In this document: positions 18,676 through 29,425 of the stretch, one piece after another | Position numbering within the stretch: the first letter of the stretch is position 1 | Layout: the number at the start of each line of letters is the position of its first letter | Assembly (NCBI RefSeq): GCF_905147365.1 | Contig: NC_056413.1 | Location: 17,699,501-17,763,500 of the forward strand | Source of the DNA: Aricia agestis | Taxonomy: Eukaryota; Arthropoda; Insecta; Lepidoptera; Lycaenidae | Length of the DNA stretch: 64,000 nucleotides | Reading direction: 5' to 3' | Notes under the pieces: generated by a model | Seen by the model: only the letters and a program-made list of their open reading frames with translations | Database searches by the model: none | What the model was told of the DNA's origin: nothing | Made by a program: the position numbers and the translations under genes

Positions 18676-19098
18676 TTACTATTTACATACAAATTTGACA
18701 CCTCTGATTTTCCCCAAAACGATGTATACAATCTACCTTTACTCAACAAAAAAGTTATCGGTCTAATGAAAGACGAGAGTAATGGTTGCATCATCAGAGA
18801 GTTTATTGGACTACGCTCCAAAATGTATAGCTATATCCTAGATAATGATAAAGTTGTAAAAAAAAATAAAGGCACCTCCGCTGCCATTGTGAGAAACCTA
18901 CACTTTAAGAACTATTATAAGGCCCTTAATCGTAGCTATGAAAAATATGATGATATGCGTACATTTTGTGATGATAAACATAATGTTTACACACAAATCA
19001 AAAGAAAAAAAGTTTTATGTGGTAAAGATGATAAAAGATACATCTGTCCAAACGATGGTGTTAGCACTTTAGCTTGGGGGCATTATAAAATAAAATAA
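18676..19098 (+). pseudogene. C-terminal remnant of protein-primed family B DNA polymerase
   Basis: An open frame of about 140 codons follows a stop at 18673-18675 and ends with TAA at 19096-19098. It lacks a start where the gene should begin; the first ATG (18766) is internal. Segments FDTSDFPQNDVYNLPLLNKK, EFIGLRSKMYSY and STLAWGHYKI correspond to the very end of Polinton polymerases, which are normally around a thousand residues or more. The exonuclease domain, protein-priming insertions and polymerase catalytic motifs are all missing. It sits next to the right inverted repeat and reads toward it. It cannot encode an active polymerase. Recognition is from memory of the family. Confidence 0.7.
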
Positions 19099-19124
19099 AA
19101 AAACATTATTTTCACACAACAGTG

Positions 19125-19751
19125 GCACACACGTCATACCTTATCATACCAGATAAGAAAAACCACTATAAAATGTTACACTGCTAGCGCGAACTAATTA
19201 TGATACGTCATAGAAAACATTAAACTACATTAATAAAAAATACCGTACCTCACAAGGTCACACACACACAACCAGTCTCCGGTTGTCTAATTAACATAAT
19301 TCGAGAACACACCGAGCCCCGCTGACGTAGCCCCCTCCCCCCGCCGCCGCCGCCCCCCTCCCCCCGCCGCCGCCGTCCAATACCTCACAAGCAGTCTCCG
19401 GTTGCCTAATTAAAATAATTCAAGATGTTTTCTTGAATTATTCATCACGCAACACCCTCGTGACACCTCCTTACCACACAACCAACCACCAACACAGCGC
19501 TCATGAGGTCGCAGCACCAACACCACAGCCCCTCGCCGCCGCTGCACCGACCACCGCCGCAGCACCGCCCCGCCGCAGTACACAAAACACACATACACCT
19601 GGTCAGGGGTGATAGTGATCATTAAAAATCTACCCATTTTATACTACCACCAACATAACATGAAACACCACTCACATTACATATACACACAACAGAGAGA
19701 TCTTCTTACAATAGTCGGTATGTGAGCCAGAACGTACATATATCCACTACT
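19125..19751 (-). repeat. Polinton right terminal inverted repeat
   Basis: 627 bp, inverse of 9898-10521, with one extra GCC/CGG triplet in the run near 19535-19545. It ends CCACTACT at 19751, directly before CGCGAG. Near-identity with the left repeat suggests either recent insertion or correction between the repeats. Confidence 0.93.
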
Positions 19752-19757
19752 CGCGAG
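19752..19757 (+). repeat. Target-site duplication, right copy (CGCGAG)
   Basis: Exact match to 9892-9897, directly after the right terminus of the Polinton. Confidence 0.92.
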
Positions 19758-19861
19758 CACCTGACAAACGCTGAAGGTGTACTGACTTAAGCCCCGCTCA
19801 CAATGATGACGTCAGGACCTAGTTGAAAATCACAGTGCACAGTTGCTTAGGCCAGCTCCTC

Positions 19862-20130
19862 TTTATATATAGGTTTCGGGGGTGATAAATCGATCTAGCT
19901 AGGAATCATTTTCAGAAAATGTCTTTTTATTCGTGTTTTATCCATAATCGATAAACTGAAAAATATGACTTTTCCTGACATCTATTGGCGAATAATAATA
20001 CTATTTTGTTAGCAACTAATTGTTTCAACGACCAGCAGATGGCGTTATTAAGTAACACGAAGTCAATGAGTGTTTGCTATTAAGCTTAGTATTAGCTCCG
20101 TGTGCTATACCGAGCAAAGCTCGGTCATCC
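19862..20130 (+). mobile_element. Helitron-like fragment, hairpin family, interrupted
   Basis: GATAAATCGATCTAGCTAGG and ATTCGTGTTTTATCC at 19880-19945 match the element at 51731-51931, and its 3' hairpin ACCGAGCAAAGCTCGGTC appears about 160 bp later at 20109. The copy is therefore split by an insertion and lacks a 5' end. Confidence 0.55.
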
Positions 20131-20484
20131 AGGTACTAAGTATTATATTTGCATGTTCCCTGGGGTGCTGCCATCTTCTGTTAACTATAATATTTTGTAT
20201 GCTGTTTCTTTGTATATTCTTCACATTTTCGAGAATTATTTTTTCTTGTTCTAATAACTTGTGAGTAGGTACTTTGCATAAAGAGCTTAATAGATAACAG
20301 GGCTAATAAATGATATATCTTTTTTTTGTTAATAATGCAATTTCTATTATTATTAAACTGAACCATTCGTAAAGCAATTATGCAAATCCATGCATTGACG
20401 AAAATTGGTTCACATAAATTTAACAATCTGAGCGATCGTGCGTGCAAGCTGCTTGCCCCAGCGACTGCAGTACACTATAATAAA

Positions 20485-20960
20485 AACCGGCCAAGTGCGT
20501 GTCGGGCCACGCGCAATATAGGGTTCCGTAGTACCGCTAGTTTCTGATAATTTTTGTATGGTCAATAAATTACAAAATTTTATATCGTGTTTAACGCTAC
20601 TAGTGACATCATCCCAGTTCCGATTCAAAGGAATTTGAACTAAAAGTTCCTTTATAATGGCCCGGGTTCCCTCGAACATTTTTTTTCTTACTATCAAGCT
20701 AATTTTTTTGTGAGTAGCTTCATATTGATAAGATGAACAACAATTTTATTCGCGAAAAATCTCAAAAGTGGTAGCTAACAGAGATAGAAAGGATTTTATA
20801 CTTTGATTTGATGCTCCTAAAATATGGATTGTTCTAGGTATTTGTAGGACAATTTTACTCTTAAATAATAACATATAACTAACCTATAGATAATATAAAA
20901 AAATCTGCTGGTTAGGGTTCCGGGTTAGGATTCCGTAGTCAACAAAGTTTTGTTGATCAA
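20485..20960 (+). mobile_element. Dispersed element, family D (ACCGGCCAAGTGCG type), mosaic
   Basis: Opens AAAAACCGGCCAAGTGCGTG and GGGTTCCGTAG, then includes a segment (CTAACAGAGATAGAAAGGAT) shared with the MITE at 32667-33204. Related openings occur at about 34766 and 50805. No ORF is kept. Confidence 0.5.
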
Positions 20961-21848
20961 CATAATAATATTAGTCCATAAATGTTGAGAACACAAACTA
21001 TAGTAAAAATTGAAGTATGACATTATGCGTCGCGAGCCTGTGTAGTGAGCAAGGGGATATTCGATGCATTCGCTAAGTTATTTAATGTATTTTATAGTAT
21101 TAAATATATTCATCAATATTATGTAGATTAGAAAAATAAGATTAAAAATATTTTCTATTTCAATTGATCTTATTCGTGATGAAACGAATGATTTTTGCTT
21201 CATTAGTTTCTTATTAAGAGGAAAGTAGCATAATAGGGGATATGAAAACCCATTTTCTGGAAGAAAAATTATAATTTAGGTATTTCTTAAAAGAGTTCTG
21301 GGGAACGTACATTTTGCCACAACATTCACTGTTCCAAGACCTGTGGTAGATACTAAGCGTCAGACTATTTCAGCTTTTTTGTCCCTTAACTAAGTTGTCT
21401 GCAGCTTTATTAGGTATGTTGTGACTTGTGGCCCAAGAACCAGCTACAGCCAGAAATTCCCCATTTTATAAAAGCTGAAAATTTACCTGCAGTATAATAT
21501 GACAACAATATACAAGGTATAAGAACGACCAGAAGCATTGAAGTTTCGGTTGGTTTTACTTTAGTAGTTATCCAATTCTGAATGTCTAACTAAACTTCGA
21601 TAAAGTATAAAGCTCAATTGTTTTTTTTTTCTTATTTTCTTCAATCTCGTCTTCCACTGCCGGAAAGTGACTAAATTGCTTCCCACTGCTAGACCACCTC
21701 AAACTATAATACTATAGGGGCGTCTCCAACGTGTCTCCTTTCCCAGTGTTTAGCAGAGTGTAGACTGTAGAGTCGACCGTTAGCCGGCTTCTACAATATG
21801 GGAGTTTAACTACTTAATATAATTTTTTCGACGCAACTAATTTATCTA

Positions 21849-22179
21849 ACGTGGGAGAGCCATGCTTCGGCACGAATGGGCCGGCTCGACCGGAAAAATA
21901 CCACGTTCTCACAGAAAACCGGCGTGAAACAGCGCTTGTGCTGTGTTTCGCCGAGTGTGTGAGTTTACCGGAGGCCCAATCCCCTACCCTATTCCCTTCC
22001 CTACCCTCCCCCATTCCCTTCCCTACCCTCTCCTATTATCCTATAACCTATTTCCTCTTAAAAGGCCGGCAACGCACCTGCAGCTCTTCTGATGCTGCGA
22101 GTGTCCATGGGCGACGGAAGTTGCTTTCCATCAGGTGACCCGTTTGCTCGTTTGCCCCCTTAATTCATAAAAAAAAAAA
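21849..22179 (+). mobile_element. SINE-like element, copy 2
   Basis: Full copy of the family described at 11388-11716, starting ACGTGGGAGAGCCATGCTTC and ending at CCCCCTTAATTCAT with a run of A. Its 3' half and downstream flank are duplicated at 27156. Confidence 0.75.
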
Positions 22180-22387
22180 CTTTTGCATGATTCAATAATC
22201 ATGAGGACATACCTTAGATACGAGTACATACTATAATAATTATTATAATGGACGATCTTCGATCTACAACTGTAGGTAGATGAACAAAATAATACATGGG
22301 TGAATTTTCTAAACGGCTTTTTTTTGTCTTCGTTGAAATTACTATTAAAAAAAGGGAATATTGTTGTAAATTATTTGTTTTACTATT
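22095..22387 (+). repeat. Segmental duplication, copy 1
   Basis: About 293 bp covering the SINE 3' end and unique flank (for example CGATCTACAACTGTAGGTAG), matched at 27156-27449 with a few changes. Because flank is shared, this is a DNA duplication and not a second SINE insertion. Confidence 0.88.
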
Positions 22388-22675
22388 CAATGGGTAGCTA
22401 TAGGATTGTGGCAAAAATATATTATGTCTAGGACTATTACAAAGGTAGAAATAAATAACTTAAAAAGATCTATTTTTATCAAATCGGTGCTGTCCCTCTA
22501 CTTTTTTTACAAACAAAAACGGTTACATACTAGAAAATATGAATAATTTAAGGGTATAACTTATATTATTACGTAAATATTTGTTAATCTATTATTATAT
22601 ACCATATTTTATTATATAATTTACGATTATAGTTACTTAAAGGCACAAATGTACTTGTCCTGAGAATTTTCCTCA

Positions 22676-24810
22676 TATCGCTGGATAAAAGAAATTTGAG
22701 CATTACTTTTCATCGACGAGTCGGACAGTCTCCCCAACCAAATTTTAATTTACTCCTTAGTTTGTCCTTGCACTCAGTCAAGACAGATTTGCATCAAACC
22801 GCTGCATATTCGTGCCAACAATATAAGTATGCCATTAAAATGCTCTCGGACAATTATTTTATAATATCAGTGATTGATTTTTTTAAATGTAATTAATAGT
22901 TTTAAAATTGTTGTTTGGTTCTCATGAATGTATTAAGTGATTAAGCTTCATTATATGTAACCAAATTTATCTTAGATATGCATTTTTTATAATTTCCTAA
23001 AAAGTGCGTTTTTTCTCACGTCGCTGCTCTCATATCGGTGTAATCAGTGGTCATTTTAACCACCGATATGATAATTTACACCGAAATTATAAGAAAAAAC
23101 GAATCGGTGTCTTAAATCTAATATCGGTGTTTGGAATCATGACCAACGCACAGTTTTGTCACATCGGTGAATTGCTTTATTATATCGGTTGATAATTTTA
23201 CCATATCGGTGAATTGTTTTATCATATCGGTTGACCTAGTGGCATTTTGTTAACAACGTCGAACAAAGAAATTACAAATGTGCATGATAGTGAAAAAAAT
23301 GAATGGATGTAAGGATGTATGGGTCATTTAAAGTTTTTACTTTATTTTTCTTTTCACATCTAGTTCATTTTAATAAAGACAACGATGATATATTTTTTTT
23401 ATTCTATATCCCTACATCAAATGACTGAATTTCCCAAACCGCTTTTTTGCGCGGCAAGGCTAAAAACTATCTTATTTTTTCAAGATATCGTTTTCATTTT
23501 TGATTATAAAAGTAAAACATAACGCTTATAATTTGGGCCTATCTTTATTTTTTTTAAATAATTATTATTTTCCAAGAAAATAAACATAAATAGGCGATTT
23601 CTAATTTTGGTGGCTTGTCGCCGAACTATTTTACTCAATATCTAGACCGATTAACAGAAAACTTGATACTGGTATCAAGTTTTCTGTTAATCGCCTATTT
23701 ATGTTTATTCTAAAATTAAATTTTAGAATAAACATAAATATTATAGTTTATTCTAAAATAAAATTCTAAAATCTAATCCAGATTAGATTTTTATTTTTAT
23801 GTAGTCATTTTATATGGTTGACTCTTCATAATATTATATCAATTTTATTGTGCTAACTTCTGTAGTTGAGTTTTTATGACACAGTTTAGGTCTGTCGCGG
23901 AGAATTTTTAAATTTTGGTGGGATTTACGAAACGTTGTTTCTAAAAAATATCATTGATCCCATAAGCATAAAAAATACGCCATTTACTTCATTCAGCCAC
24001 ACCCTAACCCGTTTAGGAGGTGGCTGTGGGCTGGGTCGTACCAGTTTCCAGCCAGAAATTAAAGAAAACCGTTTTATCACAAAACCCCCCGATTTTATGC
24101 AATTTTGGTGTACTTAAATTATCCTACTTGTGGCAATAATATCATGTTGTTATTTTGAATATCGGTATAGTTTTGGTTTGTTTATAGTTAAGTTAATGTG
24201 CTATAACTTTAGTGCACGTAGTTTTTTAATGATTATTTTTCTCGCAAATTCCAATTTTGGGGGGTAAGAGGGTGTGTAAAACATTATTTTCACAAAATAC
24301 CATTGATTCTTGAAACATAAAAAATACGCCATTTCATTCATTCTGTCATAAGCTAACTCGTCTAAGTGGTGGTTGTTGTACCAGTTACCCGTAAACACCT
24401 TATCTCCAATTTTGGTGGAAATAAAAATTTCCACCAAAATTATATAAAAATGCAAGTTGTTGAAATCCACTCAAATATTGTAAAATATTTTAAAAATATT
24501 TTAAGTACTCTATTCTTGATCAAAATAAATACATAATTAATATAATATTATAAATATAATAATATTAGCATATCGCTGGAATAGTATGTCATTTCGGTGG
24601 TTAAGCTTATCATAACGGTGCACAGAAATAAAAATCGGTGCTGGTTTATCATATCGGTGGAAACCAGAATTCAAACTGAATTTTCTCCTTAGTCTTAAAC
24701 GATACGTTAATGATATTAAATTTGGGAACATTTTGTATTTTAAAGAATACATGCAACCTGAAAAGTATATAAAATATGTATAAATAAAAAAGTTCACCGA
24801 TATGATAAAA
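22676..24810. repeat. Cluster of TATCGGTG motifs and diverged tandem duplication
   Basis: About fifteen occurrences of ATCGGTG-like words (CATATCGGTG, and the complement CACCGATATG) lie at 22676-23230 and 24570-24800, often 20-40 bp apart. Between them, 23880-24120 and 24225-24470 are diverged copies of one segment (shared CATAAAAAATACGCCATTT). It looks like a decayed tandemly duplicated element of unknown family. Confidence 0.55.
23654..23696. repeat. Hairpin
   Basis: CGATTAACAGAAAACTTGAT and its complement ATCAAGTTTTCTGTTAATCG are almost adjacent. Neighbouring 23685-23765 also contains several inverted copies of TTTATTCTAAAAT. Confidence 0.75.
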
Positions 24811-25165
24811 AAAAGGTCATTTGTTGAAATTCACCCACATAATTCTTCATCGAATACTGGAAGCAGAGCTGAGATGGTAGTGAATAGTAACGGGGTATTA
24901 TTCCATCAAAATAAATAAAACTTTTTTTATTAATCTATTCTACGATCTACATACACGTCTTCGTTCCTATCAATTTTACTGCCGCATGTGTAATGACCAT
25001 TTTTATTCGTTTTTAGTAATGTCTGATGTCTGGACGGCATAAATCAAACTATATTTTTATACTTACCAAAAATAGGTGTTGCCTGCAACTTTGTTGAAAT
25101 TCATATATCGTCCGGAATACTTTCATTTTCCCGTTTTAATCACAACTACTGTATATTCTTTATAT

Positions 25166-25474
25166 ACGTGGGAGAGCCATGCTTCGGCACGAATGGGCCG
25201 GCTCGACCGGAGAAATACCACGTTCTCACAGAAAATTGGCGTGAGTGAGTGAGTTTACCGGAGGCCCAATCCCCTACCAGCTATTCCCTTCCCTACCCTC
25301 CCCTATTCCCTTCCCTTCCCATCCCTACCCTCCCCTATTACCCTATTCCCTCTTAAAAGGCCGGCAACGCACCTGCAGCTCTTCTGATGCTGCCAGTGTC
25401 CATGGGCGACGGAAGTTGCTTTCTATCAGGTGACCCGTTTGCTCGTTTGCCCCCTTATTTCATTAAAAAAAAAA
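25166..25474 (+). mobile_element. SINE-like element, copy 3
   Basis: Copy with a short deletion after ACAGAAAATTGGCGTGAG, where the CAGCGCTTGCGCTGTGTTTC segment of other copies is missing. It ends in an A-run near 25474. Confidence 0.75.
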
Positions 25475-25780
25475 TTCTATCACGACACTCAAAATTAAAA
25501 AAAAAGAAAAACAGTAGTTAAAGAGGTATCTGATAGACCAGAGGTTCCCAAACTTAGTTTGAGAACAAATTATTTTTAGCGGCCCCCATGGTTTCAATTG
25601 AAAATGCATCTAGATGAAATAAATCACCCCAAGCATCTATACAACACCCCCATTTTTTTCTGGGTCCCACACCCTTCAGACCTCCAGCAAGGGGCCGGGC
25701 GTTATCGCCCACTTTGGAAAAGGATGTGATAGACAAACAGACAGACATATTAACTACGCATTTGCGTAAATGTGTAATTA

Positions 25781-26218
25781 TTAAGGGGGCGACTAACCCT
25801 AAAGTGTCGATTTTATCATTCATTTTTATACTTGAAAATAAGCCCCGAATTGTTTCATTTTCTAAAATTAGATACTACATTATATTTCCGAGAATTCGAT
25901 CTGAGCAAAAACACGATATCTTAAAATTTTCTCGATAGAAAAAAATCACAAAGATGCATCTAATTTTCACGAATTTTTCATTTATTGCCATAACCGTGCA
26001 TTGAACTAAGTTAATATTTTAACACATTGTATAAAATTATATCATTGAGAGATCGACCTAGCGGATTTTTAAAATGTTGTATATTTATCGAGTTATTGAG
26101 AAAAAACTAATTTGGCGATGAATCCGCGTCGTTCTTTTTCACCCGGCATATAAAAAACGGGCGTGAGTGTGAAAAGAGGAGGACGATGTTTGATTTTTGC
26201 GGTTAGTCGCCCTCTTAA
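25781..26218. mobile_element. piggyBac-like TTAA-flanked MITE, copy 2
   Basis: Flanked by TTAA at 25781-25784 and 26215-26218. It starts AAGGGGGCGACTAACCCTAA, ends GGTTAGTCGCCCTC, and is homologous to 2829-3302 along its length, with internal deletions (438 versus 474 bp). Confidence 0.82.
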
Positions 26219-27056
26219 TACGACGTACTTAGGTATTTATGCGTACATTCCTGTATGTTTCATGTGATAAGTCCAAAGTCTGAAGCCTGACATTTCAACT
26301 AAACTTGGAAGACTAGGATTTGGCCACACTTTAGGTATAGGTAGGTAATAGGTAGCTACTTGCCGGACGTCAGTGGCCTACGGGTATACACTTCTATTCT
26401 TCTATCGTTTGTTGCTTGAAGTTCTTCAAACTTCGGTTAAGTAATAAGTTATTCGTAAAAGTAGGACATTTTCGACTTCAGTTTTTGCAGCATTAACTAT
26501 TTAATAAGTATTGTTAAAATATGTCCTATAGCTGCCATTGTCATCAGACCATTAGGAAGTATTATTGTATATTGAAGAATGTATGTATGTATGTATTAAT
26601 TTTTAGTCGGTAGGGTCTGTAGATATACATATTATAAGTAGGTCCTGTATCGCGGTGGCCAAGCGTGGCGGCTGGGTTGGCACGCCGCGTCGCATGAATC
26701 TATTATTTTTATATTGGCAGCACTGCCAAAATAAAATTTCATATTTATTGCGTACTGCGTGCTCCTTCCGGCCGTATTTTACTAATTCAGAAGCCTTCGG
26801 AGAAATAATTGTTATTGTTCTAACGTGTGCTCGGGAGGGAGCAAAATAAGAGATGTAACTCATGCATTCGTTAGCAATAATTACTTTAAGCAAAAGAAAC
26901 CATTAAATGCAATTTTAGTAAAGGTTAACTATACTTTTGACACGACAGCGAAGTTAGATATGTTTGGAAGGTTTGATTTTTTTAAGTTAGAAATATAATT
27001 GTTGACCTCTAACTTAGTAACTTCATTCTCGAAACTGTCGAGTTTATTTTGACTTT

Positions 27057-27150
27057 AACTTTTAGTAAGTTTTTTAACTTTTAGTAAGTTTTTTAACTTT
27101 TAGTAAGTTTTTTAACTTTTAGTAAGTTTTTTAACTTTTAGTAAGTTACT
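27057..27150 (+). repeat. 19-bp tandem repeat, five units
   Basis: AACTTTTAGTAAGTTTTTT repeated head to tail with exact 19-bp periodicity (unit starts 27057, 27076, 27095, 27114, 27133). It abuts the segmental duplication at 27156. Confidence 0.93.
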
Positions 27151-27155
27151 TATTT

Positions 27156-27449
27156 GCTGCGAGTGTCCATGGGCGACGGAAGTTGCTTTCCATCAGGTGA
27201 CCCATTTGCACATTTGCCCCCTTAATTCATAAAAAAAAAAACTTTTGCATGATTCAATAATCATGAGGACATACCTTAGATACGAGTACATACTATAATA
27301 ATTATTATAACGGACGATCTTCGATCTACAACTGTAGGTAGATGAACAAAATAATACATGGGTGAATTTCCCAAACGGCTTTTTTTTTGTCTTCGTTGAA
27401 ATTACTATTAAAGAAAGGGAATATTGTTGTAAATTATTTGTTTTACTAT
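27156..27449 (+). repeat. Segmental duplication, copy 2 (includes SINE 3' end)
   Basis: Matches 22095-22387 at an offset of about 5,062 bp. It starts inside the SINE at GCTGCGAGTGTCCATGGGCG and runs through its tail into shared flank, ending near TTGTTTTACTATT. Confidence 0.88.
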
Positions 27450-27502
27450 TTTACTCCTTTAACTCGGTATCGATAATAATTTTAGCTGTACCGCAAAGTT
27501 TA

Positions 27503-27865
27503 TCTTTAAATATATAAAATTCTTGTGTCACAATATTAAACTACCTTACTCCTCCGAAACGGCTTTACTGATTTTTACCAAATTTTATATGCATATTCAG
27601 CAGGTCTGAGAATTGGCTACTGGCTATACTTTTTCTATTGATTAGTATTTAGTGCATTTGTTGAATTAATAATACTTAGTAAATTATTACAACTCGAGAC
27701 TGACGGCGACCATTGTTTGTGCGATAGGATAGCAATGGATCATAAATAATACAGATATATATATCAATGGATGTTGCCATGGTGCTATACTTATTTTGTC
27801 ACTTCAATAAAATAATATGGGCGAAATACTTTATATGGCAAAACAATGTTTGCCGGGACAGCTAG
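27503..27865 (+). mobile_element. Helitron-like element, complete
   Basis: Starts TC (27503) after an A and ends GCCGGGACAGCTAG before a T, fitting Helitron termini. The interior has TATATAAAATTCTTGTGTCA and TCCTCCGAAACGGCTTTACT, shared with 37631-37809 and 49348-49500. No coding capacity. Confidence 0.55.
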
Positions 27866-28939
27866 TTATTTATAATATTATGAGATCATGATATGATCCT
27901 TAAATCATTAGCACTCTATTATAAGAGTTCTGTTAGAGAAGTAATAAACTATGAATTCTAGGTAGAGCGTAGACTTAGTAGACGGTTTTTCCTAGGACTT
28001 TAGCCTCCTACTGATTTTCTTTTTGATTATCTATTAGAGATTTGTATTTTTTGTAGCTCTCTGTAAAGTCTGCATTTGATAGAATAGAGTATATTATGTT
28101 GGTAAATACTTTAGTAGAATTCTAAATTCAGTTTCTATTCATGGACGTAAAATTTTTACGTCCGTGTTTCTATTATAATTGACATAGGAGTGATTCAATA
28201 TAAACGGCAAAGGTTAGCACACTTTGAAGTGTACATAGAGCAGTATAAATGTATCCGCACTTTGCTTTTAGCTGAGTGCAATTTTGTGGCAATTCCAAAA
28301 CAAAGAATTAAGAGGAAGTCGTATTTTACCACGTTAACGTCTCTATTAGTTTGTATTTAACCTTATTATTTGTTATTGCCGCCTACAATGCAATATTATT
28401 GGATGATTACATAAAAATAATGCATCCGCTGCTACTAAATATTTCAAATAATTTTGTAGCTAATTTTATGGACCCCGCGACATTGTAATTACAACTCTGG
28501 CTGTTACAAAATAGAGTTGAATCTTGCTAGTGTGTTTGCTAGCATTTAGGAATGTGTCGTTTTCTGATATTGAGATGTGTCATGTGACTCGAACGAGGTT
28601 AATCTTTGATCATATCGATGCTTTGATCCATGAAAATAGTTGGTACCTACACGACGCCGACGATCGGGCGATCGACGCTTGCATACTGCTCATCTAGAAG
28701 AATTTCATTTTAATGCAAAAATTACTTCATTCAAACATTGTATGTTTTCTTTTAAATCTTTCATGTTACCCCATACATGGTGTATAATTTTTTGCAATCT
28801 TATCATAGTTTTGATCTAAAATAAGTAGAGTATTGTTCCGGCAATAATATTCGTAAGTCGTAACTAGTCGTTACGTTTCCAAATATTTATTGTTCATAAT
28901 TATTATTTTATTATAATTATAACAAATACTTCCATACTT

Positions 28940-29425
28940 AATGTTATAAATGCAAAAGTGTGTCTGTCTGTTACCTCTTCACGCCCAAACCACTAACCCG
29001 ATTTTGCTGAAACTTGGTATGGAGATACTTTGAGTTCCGGTAGCCTGTAGATGTGGTGATAAACTAAAGGTGCCGTTCTGATCTTCACCGCGGCTAACCG
29101 CAACTGACACAAAATCAAATATAATGCCACTTTGTGACTTAGACTATAGTCCTAAAAATTCAAATAAAATACTACTTTATGACATAGATGTCCTAAAGTG
29201 GCATTTCAATTGATTTTTGTCTCGCGACTCGCGGCTAGTCGCGGTAAAGGACGGTACATTCAGTTTATCTCCACAGCTTAATCTATACTTTCGTATTTCT
29301 ACTGTGGCCATGCCAGGGCTACAGGGAAGGATATGGGATTCTTTTTTCCCAAAAAAATGTACGGTTCCCGCGCGATGAACGAATTTTGGTGCAACGGAGT
29401 TGCGGGCGTCATTTAGTATTTTATA
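28940..29425 (+). mobile_element. Dispersed repeat family A with nested palindrome
   Basis: Begins TGTGTCTGTCTGTTACCTCT, ends TGCGGGCGTCATTTAGTATT, as at 1-185. A foreign inverted repeat of about 200 bp (arms with CACCGCGGCTAACCGC and GCGGCTAGTCGCGGT) is inserted at about 29060-29265. Confidence 0.6.

Larger units (their letters stand above)
9898..19751. mobile_element. Maverick/Polinton transposon, internally deleted copy
   Basis: 9,854-bp element defined by three independent marks. It has long terminal inverted repeats starting 5'-AGTAGTGG (9898-10521 and 19125-19751), a perfect 6-bp target duplication, and a Polinton gene set: retroviral-type integrase, FtsK/HerA-type packaging ATPase, capsid-like C-terminus and family B polymerase C-terminus. 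Genes are divergent from about 16.7 kb. Autonomous Polintons are usually about 15-20 kb; this one keeps only the end of the polymerase, a chimeric capsid ORF and no recognisable protease, and its integrase is frameshifted. About 2 kb (10625-12672) is later nested insertion, so the original copy was nearer 7.8 kb. It was presumably moved or copied with proteins supplied by a complete relative. It lies between two innexin genes and interrupts neither coding region. Confidence 0.92.

Noticed and set aside
23004..23240. CRISPR-like array suggested by regularly spaced ATATCGGTG words
   Set aside because: Words are too short, occur in both orientations with irregular spacing, and the DNA is eukaryotic.
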